DNA of 64,000 bases from Eleusine coracana subsp. coracana (GCA_032690845.1 CM064417.1:22546808-22610807); one strand, 5' to 3'. Shown: positions 48,723 through 59,554, counted from the stretch's first letter. Numbers and translations are program-made. The notes: generated by a model from the letters alone, not told the origin.

Positions 48723-48823
48723 TGTTAGTGTATATATTAGGCTCATCTAGAGGCCCATGTAACCTGTATATTTACCCACCCTTCTAGGATTTGGAGTAAC
48801 ACAAGACATTATTCTCTCCAAGA
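48723..48823 (+). repeat. Copia 5' LTR (101 bp)
   Basis: Starts TGTTAGTGTATATATTAGGC and ends TCTCTCCAAGA. The last two bases are GA where the 3' LTR has CA. The start contains a TATATATTAG that may be the TATA box. Confidence 0.93.
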
Positions 48824-48838
48824 TGGTATCAGATTAGG
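48824..48838 (+). promoter_or_regulatory. Copia primer-binding site (Met-tRNA type)
   Basis: TGGTATCAGATTAGG directly after the LTR. The first ten bases match the plant initiator-Met tRNA 3' end complement. Confidence 0.88.
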
Positions 48839-48875
48839 TCCTTTCTCTCTCCTCCCTCTCAACCACCAGCCGCTA

Positions 48876-50100
48876 ATGCCGCCGCCCGCCTCTCTCTCCC
48901 CCTTCCCTCCCCTCTCCTACGCTGCCGTGCTGGCCACCACGCCATTGCTCGCAGCAGCCAATCCGGCCGCCGCATCACCCAATCCGGCCACCGCGTCACC
49001 AGATCCAGCCGTCGCGTCGCCGCCGGTCGTCGATCTGGCCGCGGTGCTGGCCACTGCGGGTGCTACGTGCACGTGTATGGCGCCGCCGCCGGTTGCTGCT
49101 TCCACCGTGGGCGCCGTGCTGCCGCCAATCGCCGCCTAGGCCGCCAGTCCTGCATGTGCCGTGGTGCCACCTCCATCCGCCGCCACCACTGCCGTGGGCT
49201 CCGTCGTCGCGTAGGCCGCCGCCGAGGGTGCAGGCCCTGTGGGTGCCGTCTCTACCGTGCAAGCCCCGGCCGCCACCGCCACCTCGTAGGACACCCTCGC
49301 CTCCCTGCTCATCATTGCCGCGCTCCCAGACGCCGCGTAGGCCGCCGGCGTGGATCTGTCCGCCGCTGCCGGGGGCCACGTAGGTGCCACACCACCATCG
49401 TTTCATGGGTCCTCCCTCGTCGCTATCGGTGGAATGCCCTTCGTGGCCTACACTGGCCTGGGCATGCCCCCGACACTGCTGCCCGCGGCCGCCTCTCCTC
49501 CTGCCTCGACCGATGTCGCCCTGGCCGCCACCCTTCAAGTCGCCTAGACCGAGGCCACAGTGGCCATGCAGCGTGCCTGTGCGCATGCACTCGCTTGTGA
49601 GCGGGGGCTCCCCATAGCGGATGCCCTCCATCGATGAGCTGATGAGCGGATCCTCGTCTCACCTGGCTCCGCCCAATGGAGCTGCCCCACCGACCTCCAC
49701 TACTCCACCAGCCACCTCCCTCCTTGGTGCTACTCCACCTGCGCCTACCGGGGGGGGGGGCATGGACCTCGCCGTCATAGGGGCGGCCGTGGGGGTGGCT
49801 CCGGGGGGGGGGGGGACGTCAGAGTGGTCCTACTGCTTCGGCTCCCCAGCCCTCCCTGCCTGCTCCTGGCGGTGCACCCTAGCCATCGTTCAGCAACCCA
49901 TGGCCAGGGCGCATCTTGTTGTGGTCGTTCCAGGCTGGGGGGGGGGGGGCTCGTCCTCAGCACCAGCCCGTGGTCATGTTCGCTGGCCCTGCTCCCTCGG
50001 GCCCGACGACCTGGACTGCTCCTGCTCTGGCTCCTTAGCCTTTGACCTTGCCTAGGGGATGGATTCCGCCTACGCTGCCCAGCCAGCCTCCAACCTGGCC
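48876..50100 (+). pseudogene. Copia gag-position frame, Ala/Pro/Val-rich, TAG-broken
   Basis: From ATG 48876 one frame runs to about 49660 interrupted only by TAG codons at 49137, 49212, 49287, 49338 and 49545, each where Gln (CAG) would fit (for example A-stop-A contexts). The product would be rich in Ala, Pro, Val and Ser, and no UBN2 core or zinc knuckle is visible, unlike the Copia at 6497. G runs of 10-13 bases (49750, 49803, 49937, 50101) then disturb the frame. It may be an unusual or largely deleted gag. Confidence 0.6.
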
Positions 50101-50149
50101 GGGGGGGGGGGGACCAAGCGGCTCTGGCTCAGTCCTTCAGCATCATGGG

Positions 50150-53100
50150 GCTGACCCCGCTAGGCAACACAGAGTGGATTGCCGACTCGGGCGCCTCGTA
50201 CCACAGCACGCCTGATGCTGGTATTTTATCCTCCGTCCACTCTCCTTCTCCCTCGTGCCCATCCTCCATCATGGTCAGCAACGGCACTTGTCTTCATGTT
50301 TTCGTCTTTTGAATGTTCTTGTTGCCCCACAGATGGTTCATAACCTTATTTCCATTCGCCAATTTACTGCTGATAATTCCTGCTCTGTGGAAATCGACTC
50401 TTCTAGTCTTACTATGAAGGATTTGTTTTCTCGGCGCATGCTCCTCCGATGTGACACCACGAGGCCCCTTTATACCCTTCACCTTCCTGCTTCCACTTCT
50501 TCATCGTTGCCTCCTACTTCAGCTTCTTTTGCGACCACCACATCTTCCATGACTTGGCACCGCTGGCTTGGGCACCCCGGCCACGACATTTTGACTCGTC
50601 TCAGTCATAGTGTAGATCTTCATTATACTCAGGCTCCTGATGGGCACCTTTGTCATGTGTGCAGTTAGGTCATCATGTTAGACTTCCTTTTTCTTCGGCT
50701 TCTTCGCATGCGAGTCATGCCTTTGATCTTATTCACTGTGACTTGTGGACTCCTCCTGTTATCAGTATGTCTAGCTATAAGTACTACTTGGTGATTGTGG
50801 ATGATTTCTCTCAATACTCTTGGACTTTTCCACTGTGTGCCAAGTCTGACACCTTCACCACCCTCCTCCACTTCTTTGCCTGGATTTCCACTTAGTTCGG
50901 CCTCACCATCAAGGCCGTCCAATATGACAATGGTCATGAGTTCGACAATCATGCCTCTCGTGACTTCTTCCTCTCCCACGATGTTCACCTGTGGATGTCA
51001 TGCCCGTATACCTCACCGCAGAACGACAAGGCTAAGCGGATGATTCGCACCACGAATGATGTCATGCGCACCCTTCTCCGCCAAGCTTCCTTCCGTCCCA
51101 CTTCTGGAACGAGGGACTACACACAGCTACCTACCTTCTCAACCGCCTTTCATCCACTGCCTCACCTGCTCCCACTCCTCACTACGCCCTTTTCCGCACC
51201 CCACCTTAGTACAATCACCTTTGTATCTTCGGGTGCGCCTGGTACCCTAACACCTCCGCCACTGCTCCTCACAAGTTGGTGCCTCAATCGACTCGATGTG
51301 TGTTCCTTGGCTACTCCCTTGACCATAAGGTGTATTGTTGCTTCGATCTCACCTCCCGCCAAGTCCTCATCTCCCAGCATGTCATGTTTGACAAGTCGGA
51401 TTTCCTATACTCCACCTCCACTACACCCTCTCCTGATCCTGACCTTGAGTCTATTTTTCCGACTGACCCGGTGGTTCAGCCCCCTGCTTCTGCTTACCCA
51501 TTTCTAGCAGGTTCCCCGGCGATCTCCGCACGCCACGCGCAGCCCCGGAGTCTTCGCTTGCACCACGCGCAGCACCGTTGATTTCACCTATGCCACGCGT
51601 GGCCCCGGAGTCCTCTACCGCGGCATGCGCAGCCCCGGAGTCTCCTATTGCACCACACATGGCATCGTCGCCCCTTCTTGCGGTGCACGAGCTCCCAAGC
51701 TTTGTTGCACGCTATGCCAAGCACGTGCAGGTCTATAGGCGCCGTGCGGCACCAGTACTGGCGTGGGTGGTGGCATCGCCTCTGCTTGAGCCGAGAGTCC
51801 GCTCTTGGGCTCACTCTCGGCTCGATCAGGAGGTGTACCAACTGCCTATCGTACATCGGGATTCTGGACACACTCATCCTATGGTGACACGACGGGCGGC
51901 GGGCATCCTCCGGCTTACGGCCCTCTCTGCCATCGAGGGGGTGCCGAGGGTCTCTCCTTTGCCCTCCTCCGTCCACGACGCCCTGGCGGATCCTCACTAG
52001 CATCAGGCCATGGAGGGGGAGTACACGGCTCTTCTTGCCAATCATACATGGGACCTCGTATAGCGTCTGTCTGGTTGCAATGTGGTCACCGGCAAGTGGA
52101 TCTGGACGCATAAGCATCGGGCTGACGGATCTTTGGAGCGCTACAAGGCTCGCTGGGTTCTTCGGGGCTTCACTCAGTGGCCTGGAGTGGACTATAATGA
52201 GACTTTCAGTCCGGTGGTGAAGCCGGCCACAGTGCGCATGATTCTCTCACTGGTTCTCTCCCACTCCTGGCCTGTGCTCCAGCTTGATATGAAGAATGCC
52301 TTCCTCCATGGCACTCTGATAGAGACAGTCTGTTGCAGTTAGCTAGCGGGATTTGTGGATTCCAGTCGTTCAGATCTTGTCTGCCACCTCAACAAGTCTC
52401 TCTATGGCCTGAAGCAGGCTCCTCGGGCATGGTACTCTCGGTTTGCCACATTCTTGACCTTGTTGGGCTACACTGAGTGCAAGTCTGACACTTCTCTATT
52501 TGTCTACCGCCAGGGCTCTGAGGCTGCGTACCTGCTGCTCTATGTCGACGACATCATCCTCACCCCTTCCAGTCAGGTTTTCCTTCAGAGTATCATTCAG
52601 TTACTGCAGCGTGAGTTTGCCATGAAGGATCTGGGTGTGCTCCACCACATCTTGGGCATCACTATGGAGCCTCGTTCCTCTGGCCTCTTTCTTCACCAGC
52701 GGCAGTATGCTCTTGATATGCTGGAGCGGGTAGGGATGACTGACTACAAGCGTTGCTCCATTCCGGTCGACACTCAGAGGAAGCTCTCTGCGGACATGGG
52801 TGCCTCAGTTGCTGACCCGACTACTTACCGCAGCCTTGCTGGGGCTTTACAGTACCTCACCTTCACTCGGCCTGACATCACATATGCCATCCAGCAGGTC
52901 TGCCTTCATATGCATGATCCTCGAGAGTCACATCTTGCTGCTTTGATGCGTCTGTTGTGCTACGTTCGTGGCACTGTTGACTACGTCTTGGTTCTTCATC
53001 GGGCTCCCTCCACCGAGCTCGTCGTATACACCGACGCTAACTAGGCTAGGTGTCCTGACACTCGTCGGTCGACTTCCGGCTACGCCGTCTTCCTCGGCGA

Positions 53101-53482
53101 CAACCTGGTCTCCTGGTCGTCCAAGCGGCAGCCGGTGGTCTCCCGTTCCTGTGCCGAGGCGGAGTACCGAGCCATTGCCAATGGTGGTGCTGAGACATCC
53201 TGGCTGCGTCAGCTGTTGGCGGAGCTTCACAGCCCGCTCACCAAGAGCATGCTCATCTACTGCGACAACATTAGTGCCATCTACCTCTCCACCAACCCGA
53301 TTCAGCATCACCGGACGAAGCATGTGGAGATCGACCTTCACTTTGTTCGTGATCAGGTCGCTATCGGCCATGTTCGAGTGCTCCATGTCCCGACAACCTC
53401 CCAGTTCGCCGACATCTTTACCAAGGGTCTCCCCTCAACATTTTTGAAGTTTCGCTCCAGTCTCAACATCGTCAGTGGCTAG
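50150..53482 (+). pseudogene. Copia pol (nearly complete, several stops)
   Basis: Protease site ADSGASYHST (Asp codon 50184) is intact. A GAG-pre-integrase motif, WHRWLGHPG, lies near 50550. Integrase has HCDLW (50734) and QYDNGHEF (Asp 50926), but the third acidic residue is Lys (QNDKAKRM, codon 51034). RT spans about 52016-52620 with YVDD at 52541-52552. RNase H ends in HVPTTSQFADIFTKGLP and a natural stop at 53480. Breaks are TAG at 50666, 50893, 51998, 52062, 52339 and 53042 and a frameshift zone at 51080-51580. The long open stretch 52355-53044 shows recent activity of the family. Confidence 0.92.
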
Positions 53483-53520
53483 TTGTGACTGTGCGAGGGG
53501 AGGGCGGGGGGGGGGGGGAG

Positions 53521-53621
53521 TGTTAGTGTATATATTAGGCCCATCTAGAGGCCCATGTATCATGTATATTTACCCATCCTTCTAAGGTTTGGAGTAACAC
53601 AAGACATTATTCTCTCCAACA
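53521..53621 (+). repeat. Copia 3' LTR (101 bp)
   Basis: TGTTAGTG ... CTCTCCAACA, followed by TTTAT. It differs from the 5' LTR by only a few bases (for example GGCTC/GGCCC and GTAAC/GTATC near the start). Confidence 0.93.
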
Positions 53622-53626
53622 TTTAT

Positions 53627-54620
53627 CACCTTAATCAATTCAAAGGCCAAGGAGATGGCACACAAAATTGATGTTGCTTTGGTCATTGAACAAAAAAAAA
53701 GGATATAACTAGGCCTTTCTAAAGTGACTACATTAATTAGGCCTTTCTTGACATCCATGTAAGAGCCCCATTCACTAAATCATCAGGCTATGACCAGGTA
53801 GGTTTTTTCTCACAGAATCCATATGACATTTGCGAAAGGAAAACTATAGTTGGTATGAATCCTATACCGATTAATTGATACTGCTTCTAAAACTAACTGA
53901 AGTGGCAGTATCCTATTTATGGCAAACAGAGCCTAGGCTAGAATAAGAGATATGGATGTATTAGAACAGGTCTGACAAATCTAGTTATTTTTTCACACAG
54001 TTATGTCTAAACATGTAGCATGGGTGCACTGAAAGCTGATCTAACAATAAAGTTGACTAGCTACTCATTAGCATTTTAGTTAACAAATCATCCAAATAAA
54101 TTGAAACCCATAAGAACTAATTTAATTTTGTAGAAACAAGATTAATCACACTTGAGAAAGTAGAGCCATCAATCCACAACCAAATGCAGGTGTGCAGTTC
54201 AAACAAATAAGGCATGGAATTACCTCACGGGAGCATTGATGTCTCCTGCAGACGAGATCAGCATGTTGTCCGAAATTTGGAAACCTATAAACCCAGATCA
54301 ATAATTATTCACGTGGACAAAAACTACTGATTATTAGGGATACAGTGGGTGTTTGCTTATGGGCTTGGAGACCTGGAATATGCTGGGGCAGTAGGGTTGC
54401 ATCGATTAGAGCCTCGAGGTCATGGATCTTAGCCACCTAAATTCTTAATTTGCTATACATGAGGAATTCCCCACATATGCTCCTATCGCATCAACCAAGC
54501 AACTACTACTACGACAGCACAACAGAACATGCTCAAATCAAAACCCAAATCCCCCTCAATCATTGTTGCCACAGAACTAGATCTGTTAAGAACCATTTAT
54601 GAGTCACAAAATTAGAGGGA
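53627..54620. other. AT-rich remainder of the unclassified block
   Basis: Continuation of the sequence left of the Copia element. Mixed AT-rich DNA without long ORFs, arrays or terminal repeats. A few weak ATTACTG-like words remain, but the dense motif field has ended. I see nothing else. Confidence 0.4.
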
Positions 54621-54624
54621 ACGA

Positions 54625-55132
54625 GGAGAGGAAGGGAAATGGATACTCAAGGGAAGGCAATGCAAGGGGAAAAGGTCATGCTGCTAAGTCAAATGCCACT
54701 GTATACCTCCCTGATGCCTAGCACTTCTCCGCACCGCATCATGCTGCCAGTGGGCCATCGAGGAGTCATTGTCGCCGCTCTTCGATGGTGCGCGGGGTTG
54801 GGGTTCTGCGCCTTGCCCACCAGCGCGAGCTGGGTTCCACGCCGTCTGTATTAGCTCCTCGCGCCGGATGACCCGGCTCTCTCCTGCCGCCCCTATCGCC
54901 TGCCGTCGCCGCCTGCCTCACCTTCGCCCGCCATGCCTTACCTCCGCCTTGTTTGTTGCCAATTTGAGCCGCTTGGGTGGATAAGGTGGCGGTGGGTAGA
55001 CGAAATGAATGACATGTGGGGCTGATAGTTATCGGGTCCAACTCATGGGCCCAGTAGCATGGGTGGTGTGGGCGTGCACAGCGCGCTGGTTGGCTCACTC
55101 GCTCGGGGTCGAGAGAGGTGGGCGGGGTGGTG
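54625..55132 (-). other. GC-rich gene-5'-end-like segment 2 (minus strand)
   Basis: Minus-strand frame 55098-54766 (110 codons, Arg/Ala/Pro-rich) in a GC-rich island. It is related to 44900-45665 by a shared GGATA/GCTCA.GGGAAGG block and a similar order of GGTTGGGGTTCTGCG phrases. It ends at the palindrome that marks the right edge of the block. Possibly the captured first exon of the same unknown gene. Confidence 0.4.
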
Positions 55133-55155
55133 TGTAGAATAAGCTATTCTACACC
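55133..55155. repeat. Edge palindrome, right
   Basis: Perfect 10-base arms GTGTAGAATA and TATTCTACAC around AGC, followed by CCTAG and a TA run. The same structure, less perfect, is at the left edge (38277-38297), and a double version is at 6060-6116. Confidence 0.9.
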
Positions 55156-55156
55156 T

Positions 55157-56110
55157 AGGTATATATATATATATAACAGGATGATTCCTGAAACTTTGTA
55201 TTGTAATTCTTGAACAATGTCAGGATGGAAGCGAGTATTGGTTCTGCCCCCTGGTTTGTTAGGGATGCATAGGCGATGAATTAATTGTTGGTTAAGACTG
55301 AAGTTATTTAGATTATTAGATATTACTATCATATTATTAGAGGGTTTGTAGTTGAATGATTTATTGAGAGTATGCTATTGATTTGACTGTTTGGAACTAG
55401 TAACTTACTAGTGTGATTGATTGTTACAGTCATGACACTATTTATAGCTTGTGTTATCTTGTTAATACCATGGCACCTACTTAATGTTAATTTTAGTGTT
55501 AATTAGTGTTAATCTATTATAGCTTAATTTTAATGTTAATTAGTAGTTTAGTTTAGTTTTAGTGTTAATTAATTATAGCATAATTTTAGTGTTAATTAAT
55601 AGTAGCTTAATTTATTTTAGGGTTAGCATAATTTATTTTCTTAATTTTATGATACTTTCATCTCCAAATGCACGGCAACGATGCCAAACATTTTCTATGT
55701 TCTTGGTGTTAGTATCTTAATTTATCTCTCATTCTCTCTTATCTTATCCTCTCATCTCTTGTCTCTTTATTTCACTCAAACCCAAACCCATTCTACATTT
55801 GCTTAGTGTTAGTATCTGATTTTTATTCTAGTTAGAAATCGAGAGCTAGATGCCATCAGAGAATCTAGAACACACCCTCATCCAGTACACACATACATCT
55901 GGATCTGGGGGATCGTCTTCTGATGATTCCGAATCAAGCGGGCATTGGAAAGAACTAGAGGATCCATTTCCCTAGCCACGTCCAAAACATCGAGTGGGGA
56001 GCCCGGACCCTGATTGCATGCCTTAAGAGCAGGTATAATGTTAGAGATGAGTTTCCAAAAATTTTGGAGAATTGTCTCTTCCATTTATTCAACTAAATTC
56101 TATTTCTTAT
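55157..56110. other. CACTA interior leader, AT-rich
   Basis: Starts with a TA run, then AT-rich sequence. At 55480-55640 a degenerate repeat built on TTTTAGTGTTAATTA and TATAGCTTAATTT occurs about six times. No coding is supported until about 56100. It probably forms the leader of the downstream gene. Confidence 0.5.
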
Positions 56111-57064
56111 AACTTAGGCTCCTCGACAAAGTGTGCGGTGATTGTTCGCAACTAAGGAGGAAACCAATGTGGCCCCTCAGCAGCCATCAGAAGAGGTGCC
56201 CTTCGAAATTGAACAGGAACAACGCAAGCACGGTGAGTGCTCTGCAAATAAGCTAGAGGGTATCTATGAGGCACTTTCACTTGACCCCAAAGATGACGCG
56301 TCGGTGGAACCTCCAGGTGTTCATGAAAATTGGTGGAACCGATGCAAGATCACTTGGACAGATTGGCATTCAGTGCCATCAGAACGGAAAACCGAGATGT
56401 GGTCAGAGGTCAGGGAAACAATCGATTTCAACTAGCAGACATTGAGAGGGCCAAGAAGACATCATTTAATACTCTCAGCCACATCTTTCGAGATTACAAG
56501 TCTCATCTCAACTGCAACTATGTCAATAAAAATCGGACCCCTTTCGATAAGTATGGACATATTAGTCAACAGGATTGGGACCTCTTCATTGCACAAAAGA
56601 CCTCTAGTGAGGCTAAGAATCTTAGTGAAAGGATGTTGCTGCTCAATAAGCAGAACAAGTACAAGCCACGATTAGGGCCAGGCGGTTACAGGAAGAAAAT
56701 TCTGATTTGGAGGGAGATGAAAGAAAAGAATCGCATGACTAGGAAATCTAGGGAAGTGGTGCGCCTTGAGGAGCATGCAAGGAATTGGATATATGCTCTC
56801 TCAGAGATCACTAATGAAGGCGAGATTATTGTGAAAGATCCAGACACAAAAGAAGTGGTGCAAGCCTTGACTGGTACCATCATTGCTGAAACAGAGAAGG
56901 GAGTATTTTCATCTGTGCACCACAAGGACCAGCTTACAAAGGCTATCGATACAAAAGAACATGGAGGGCGGGTTCAAGGAGTGTCTTCGTTGGACACTTG
57001 TAAAGGAGGCTTCCTTGATTCATCCGTAGAATACAAGAAGCATGTGTTGCACAAGAAAGAATAG
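56110..57064 (+). pseudogene. Transposase_24-type (plant Ptta/En/Spm) protein
   Basis: Two overlapping frames (56142-56435 and 56330-57064) join near 56425 through a frameshift or unseen intron. The second holds HISQQDWDLFIAQKTSSEAK followed by LNKQNKYKPRLGPGGYRKK, the DW.F / SE / N / K..H..G pattern of PF03004, then a basic-acidic helical stretch. This family accompanies TNP2 in plant CACTA elements and is thought to bind element ends. Frame 2 is open for 244 codons. Confidence 0.75.
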
Positions 57065-57520
57065 GAAGAGGAAAGCCAGGAAGAATGGAAACAACAATTT
57101 GTAAAATTTTCTATGGATCAACACTGTAGTGGTTTTGATGTTAGCGGTCTACGATCTATAGCCCCAAACCTCATACCCTAGTTAGAATCCATGTCAGGTG
57201 GCACATCTACTTTGATGCAATCAGGGTAGGAAGACATCATTGAGGATACTCCTTGTGAGCTGCATGTCCCATTCAGTTACAAGGGGAAGACAGTAAAGGT
57301 CGCTACTGGTATGGCACTTCTAGGAAGGACTATCCACAACATGGGCATTCTTCTTGGGTATGTGAGAGTCTCTGTGTTGGAGATAGTCCAAGGATATGAG
57401 GACAATGAGATAGAATGCCCAATACCTGAGGCGGGGATAAAAACACTTCAATGGGCTATCAACTCTTTCATTATGTGGAAACGACGTGATGTTGTCCTCT
57501 CCTCGCCATAGGTCTCTTCA
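57065..57520 (+). pseudogene. CACTA-linked conserved region (DUF8039-like)
   Basis: Open pieces contain CELHVPFSYKGKTVKVATGM and VSVLEIVQGYEDNEIECPIP, then WAINSFIMWKRRDVVL. This pattern is common between the Transposase_24 and Ulp1 parts of rice CACTA-encoded proteins. The family name is from memory. A TAG at 57061 and others separate it from the preceding frame. Function unknown. Confidence 0.5.
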
Positions 57521-57589
57521 CCCCTGTTTTCCAATCGCGGGTCATTCCATGAGAGCCATCCACATGTAGAGGATCAAGTTGGTCACCCG

Positions 57590-59393
57590 TGGCTGAGAAA
57601 GAAGTGGTTGAACAAGAGCCTCTTCGGTGTGGAACCGAGAAAGGTGGGGACACAGTTAATGTCGAGACAGCTCCTCTACCTCCTCAGGAGAAATCCAAGC
57701 CCCTCGTCCCTAGGACTATTATTGGTTTTAACAATGAGCCAGACAGTCATGCAAACCAATGTAAATAAATACTTGCAACGATGGAGGAAGACGGTTAAGT
57801 GGGACGAAGATCCCCGTAAACCTGTATCGTATGACGATGATATTTTCAAGGACCAAGATGAAGATTTGGACTTCCAAGTATTCAAGTTCGGGAAGCCCCT
57901 TGTGTCAAAACATATGTACTCCAACCTTCCTTAGGAGATGTGAAAGCTCCACGACTGGTACATACAGGCATGCAAAGAAGGAGTGGAATTTATCCCTTGT
58001 AAAGTTCTCTCGCATATATTCAATGATGAAGGCGAAAACAACTTACTAGGGCTATATTTTGATGACATCCACCTACTGTTCTGACTTAAAAGGATGGATG
58101 TCACCTTCATTGTCTTGTGGTGCATGTAAGTGCCTCCATCAGTCACATTCCTATTTTCAACTACATTTCTACATACTAATGCTACTTAAACGATGAAAAT
58201 TGATTATTTTGTAGCATGAATTCTATGTTCCGAAATGAAATATTCAGGAAAAGATTGGAAGGTCACAAACCTCAACCCAATGTTGATAAATCAAGGTGCA
58301 ATCAACCCCCAGATAAATATGGCCGATCCTATGTACAAGGACAAGACACCAGAAGAGATGAAGAAAATGCAGGAGGACCTCGCAATAGGTGCCAGGTTTC
58401 AGGTTGCAACTTATATTTTTAGTTGTTTCATGAAGTGGCAAGATAGAGAATGCATTATAGCCTTCTACAACTTTAGGTAAGTTTGAATATTGTCTTGTAC
58501 TCTATGTGTTGTCGATAAGTGGAATACTAATTATTTGGATCATTATTGAAGTGACCATTGGTTTAGTCTTTGTCTCATACCCAAAGAGGGGTATATGCTC
58601 GTGCTCGACAGTCTTGACATGGACAAAAGTAGGTACAGTGATATCGTGAGCGTCATAAACTGGTAAGTTAGTCAGATATAGTAAAACTTACTGATATAGT
58701 TACATTTCATCTAACGATGTGCTATTGTTGATTGAGCAGTGTTTACGAAAACTACGTCAAAGCAGGAGGGGCATGCCACCATACATGAAAAAGGGCTATG
58801 TACTTCCATCATAGATTTTGGGTAAGGCATTTATGTTGCTAATATCACAAGGGACATTGAACTTCTAAGATGTCTACAATCTTTCTTTTTGTCTATTTTA
58901 TAGTGCTATAAAGAAGTACCTGGTAGCATACATTGTGGCTTGTGGCTACTACACATCTTGTTTCACAAGTAGTATTTCAAAATATTTGGAATTCCTCGTC
59001 AAAGGAGTCTGCTAAAGAGGTACGTTGATTTTGTTTATGTTTAACTTACATTCTTGTTAACAATTCAATCATTCTTGTTGACACTGTTTTCTACATAAAG
59101 CAACTAGGAAAGCGAAAGAATGGTCCGTAAGAAGAAGAAATGGCAGAAGTTTAGAAAGGGGGTCGTCTCTCAAGAGAAAACCCATTTGAGCATGAACTCA
59201 TTGTACCAAATTATTGCTCACTTGTGTCATTATCTTCTCAGAGAGGTGATCAGCCTGCGAGGTATGTTTTTTTTGATGAAGATGGAATCGTAGCTACGAA
59301 GCATAGGACACTTGGTGAATGGGGTGGCTCATAATGACCATACAAGCCTATGAGAGATGAGGAAGTGGACAATTATGAGTTAGACTTTGTGTG
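57590..59393 (+). pseudogene. Ulp1-like (C48) cysteine peptidase gene, multi-exon
   Basis: Exons with GT-AG borders: about 57590-58125, 58215-58476, 58552-58662, 58740-58821, 58907-59015 and about 59105-59390. Key parts: LHDWYIQACKEGVEFIPCK; a catalytic His in DHWFSLCLIP (58556); Asp in LVLDSLDMDKS (58607); Cys in EVPGSIHCGLW (58934); and a C-terminus QIIAHLCHYLLREV. The triad order H-D-C fits Ulp1/SENP peptidases that cleave SUMO. The first exons have stops (58071 and others) and a frameshift near 58230, so it is probably inactive, although the catalytic exons look kept. Such domains are known passengers of plant CACTA and MULE elements. Confidence 0.72.
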
Positions 59394-59554
59394 AACATTT
59401 CATTAGTTCTTGGTACCCGTTTGTGGATGTTTGATGATTTCAAATTGTGAATGTATTGTGGATATGAACTGTGCATGCTGTGATCTTGTATATTTGTATA
59501 TGCTATGACTGTTCACTGTGCAAGATGTAACTTGTAAATTTTTTTTAGGAATTA

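Larger units (their letters stand above)
48723..53621 (+). mobile_element. Ty1/copia element with 101-bp LTRs, target duplication TTTAT
   Basis: LTRs at 48723-48823 and 53521-53621 are both 101 bp and nearly identical. TTTAT flanks both (48718-48722 and 53622-53626). A primer site, TGGTATCAGATTAGG (48824-48838), follows the 5' LTR and a G-rich purine tract (about 53494-53520) precedes the 3' LTR. Pol domains are protease, integrase, RT and RNase H. A standard gag domain is not found; the gag position holds an Ala/Pro/Val-rich frame. Stops are mostly TAG. At 4.9 kb with near-identical LTRs it is a young insertion but coding-defective. Confidence 0.95.
38277..55156. mobile_element. Unclassified block inserted in CACTA, palindrome-edged
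   Basis: Both edges carry the arms GTGTAGAATA and TATTCTACAC around a 3-base centre (left version GTTAGAATA at 38277-38297; right version 55133-55155). The first bases inside (TATTCTACACCCGCACC) resemble the inverted last bases (TATTCTACACACCACCCC), and GAGCGCGCCAACCA resembles an inverted GAGTGAGCCAACCAGCGCGC, so imperfect terminal inverted repeats are likely. I found no clear target duplication and no transposase. Contents are gene-like fragments, AT-rich tandem repeats, a MITE and a Copia element. It could be a large non-autonomous DNA transposon or two nested relatives. Confidence 0.5.

Noticed and set aside
38277..55156. Helitron reading of the block (CTAG after the right palindrome)
   Set aside because: The left end does not start TC after an A, the base after CTAG is G and not T, the hairpin is directly next to CTAG, and no Rep/helicase is seen.
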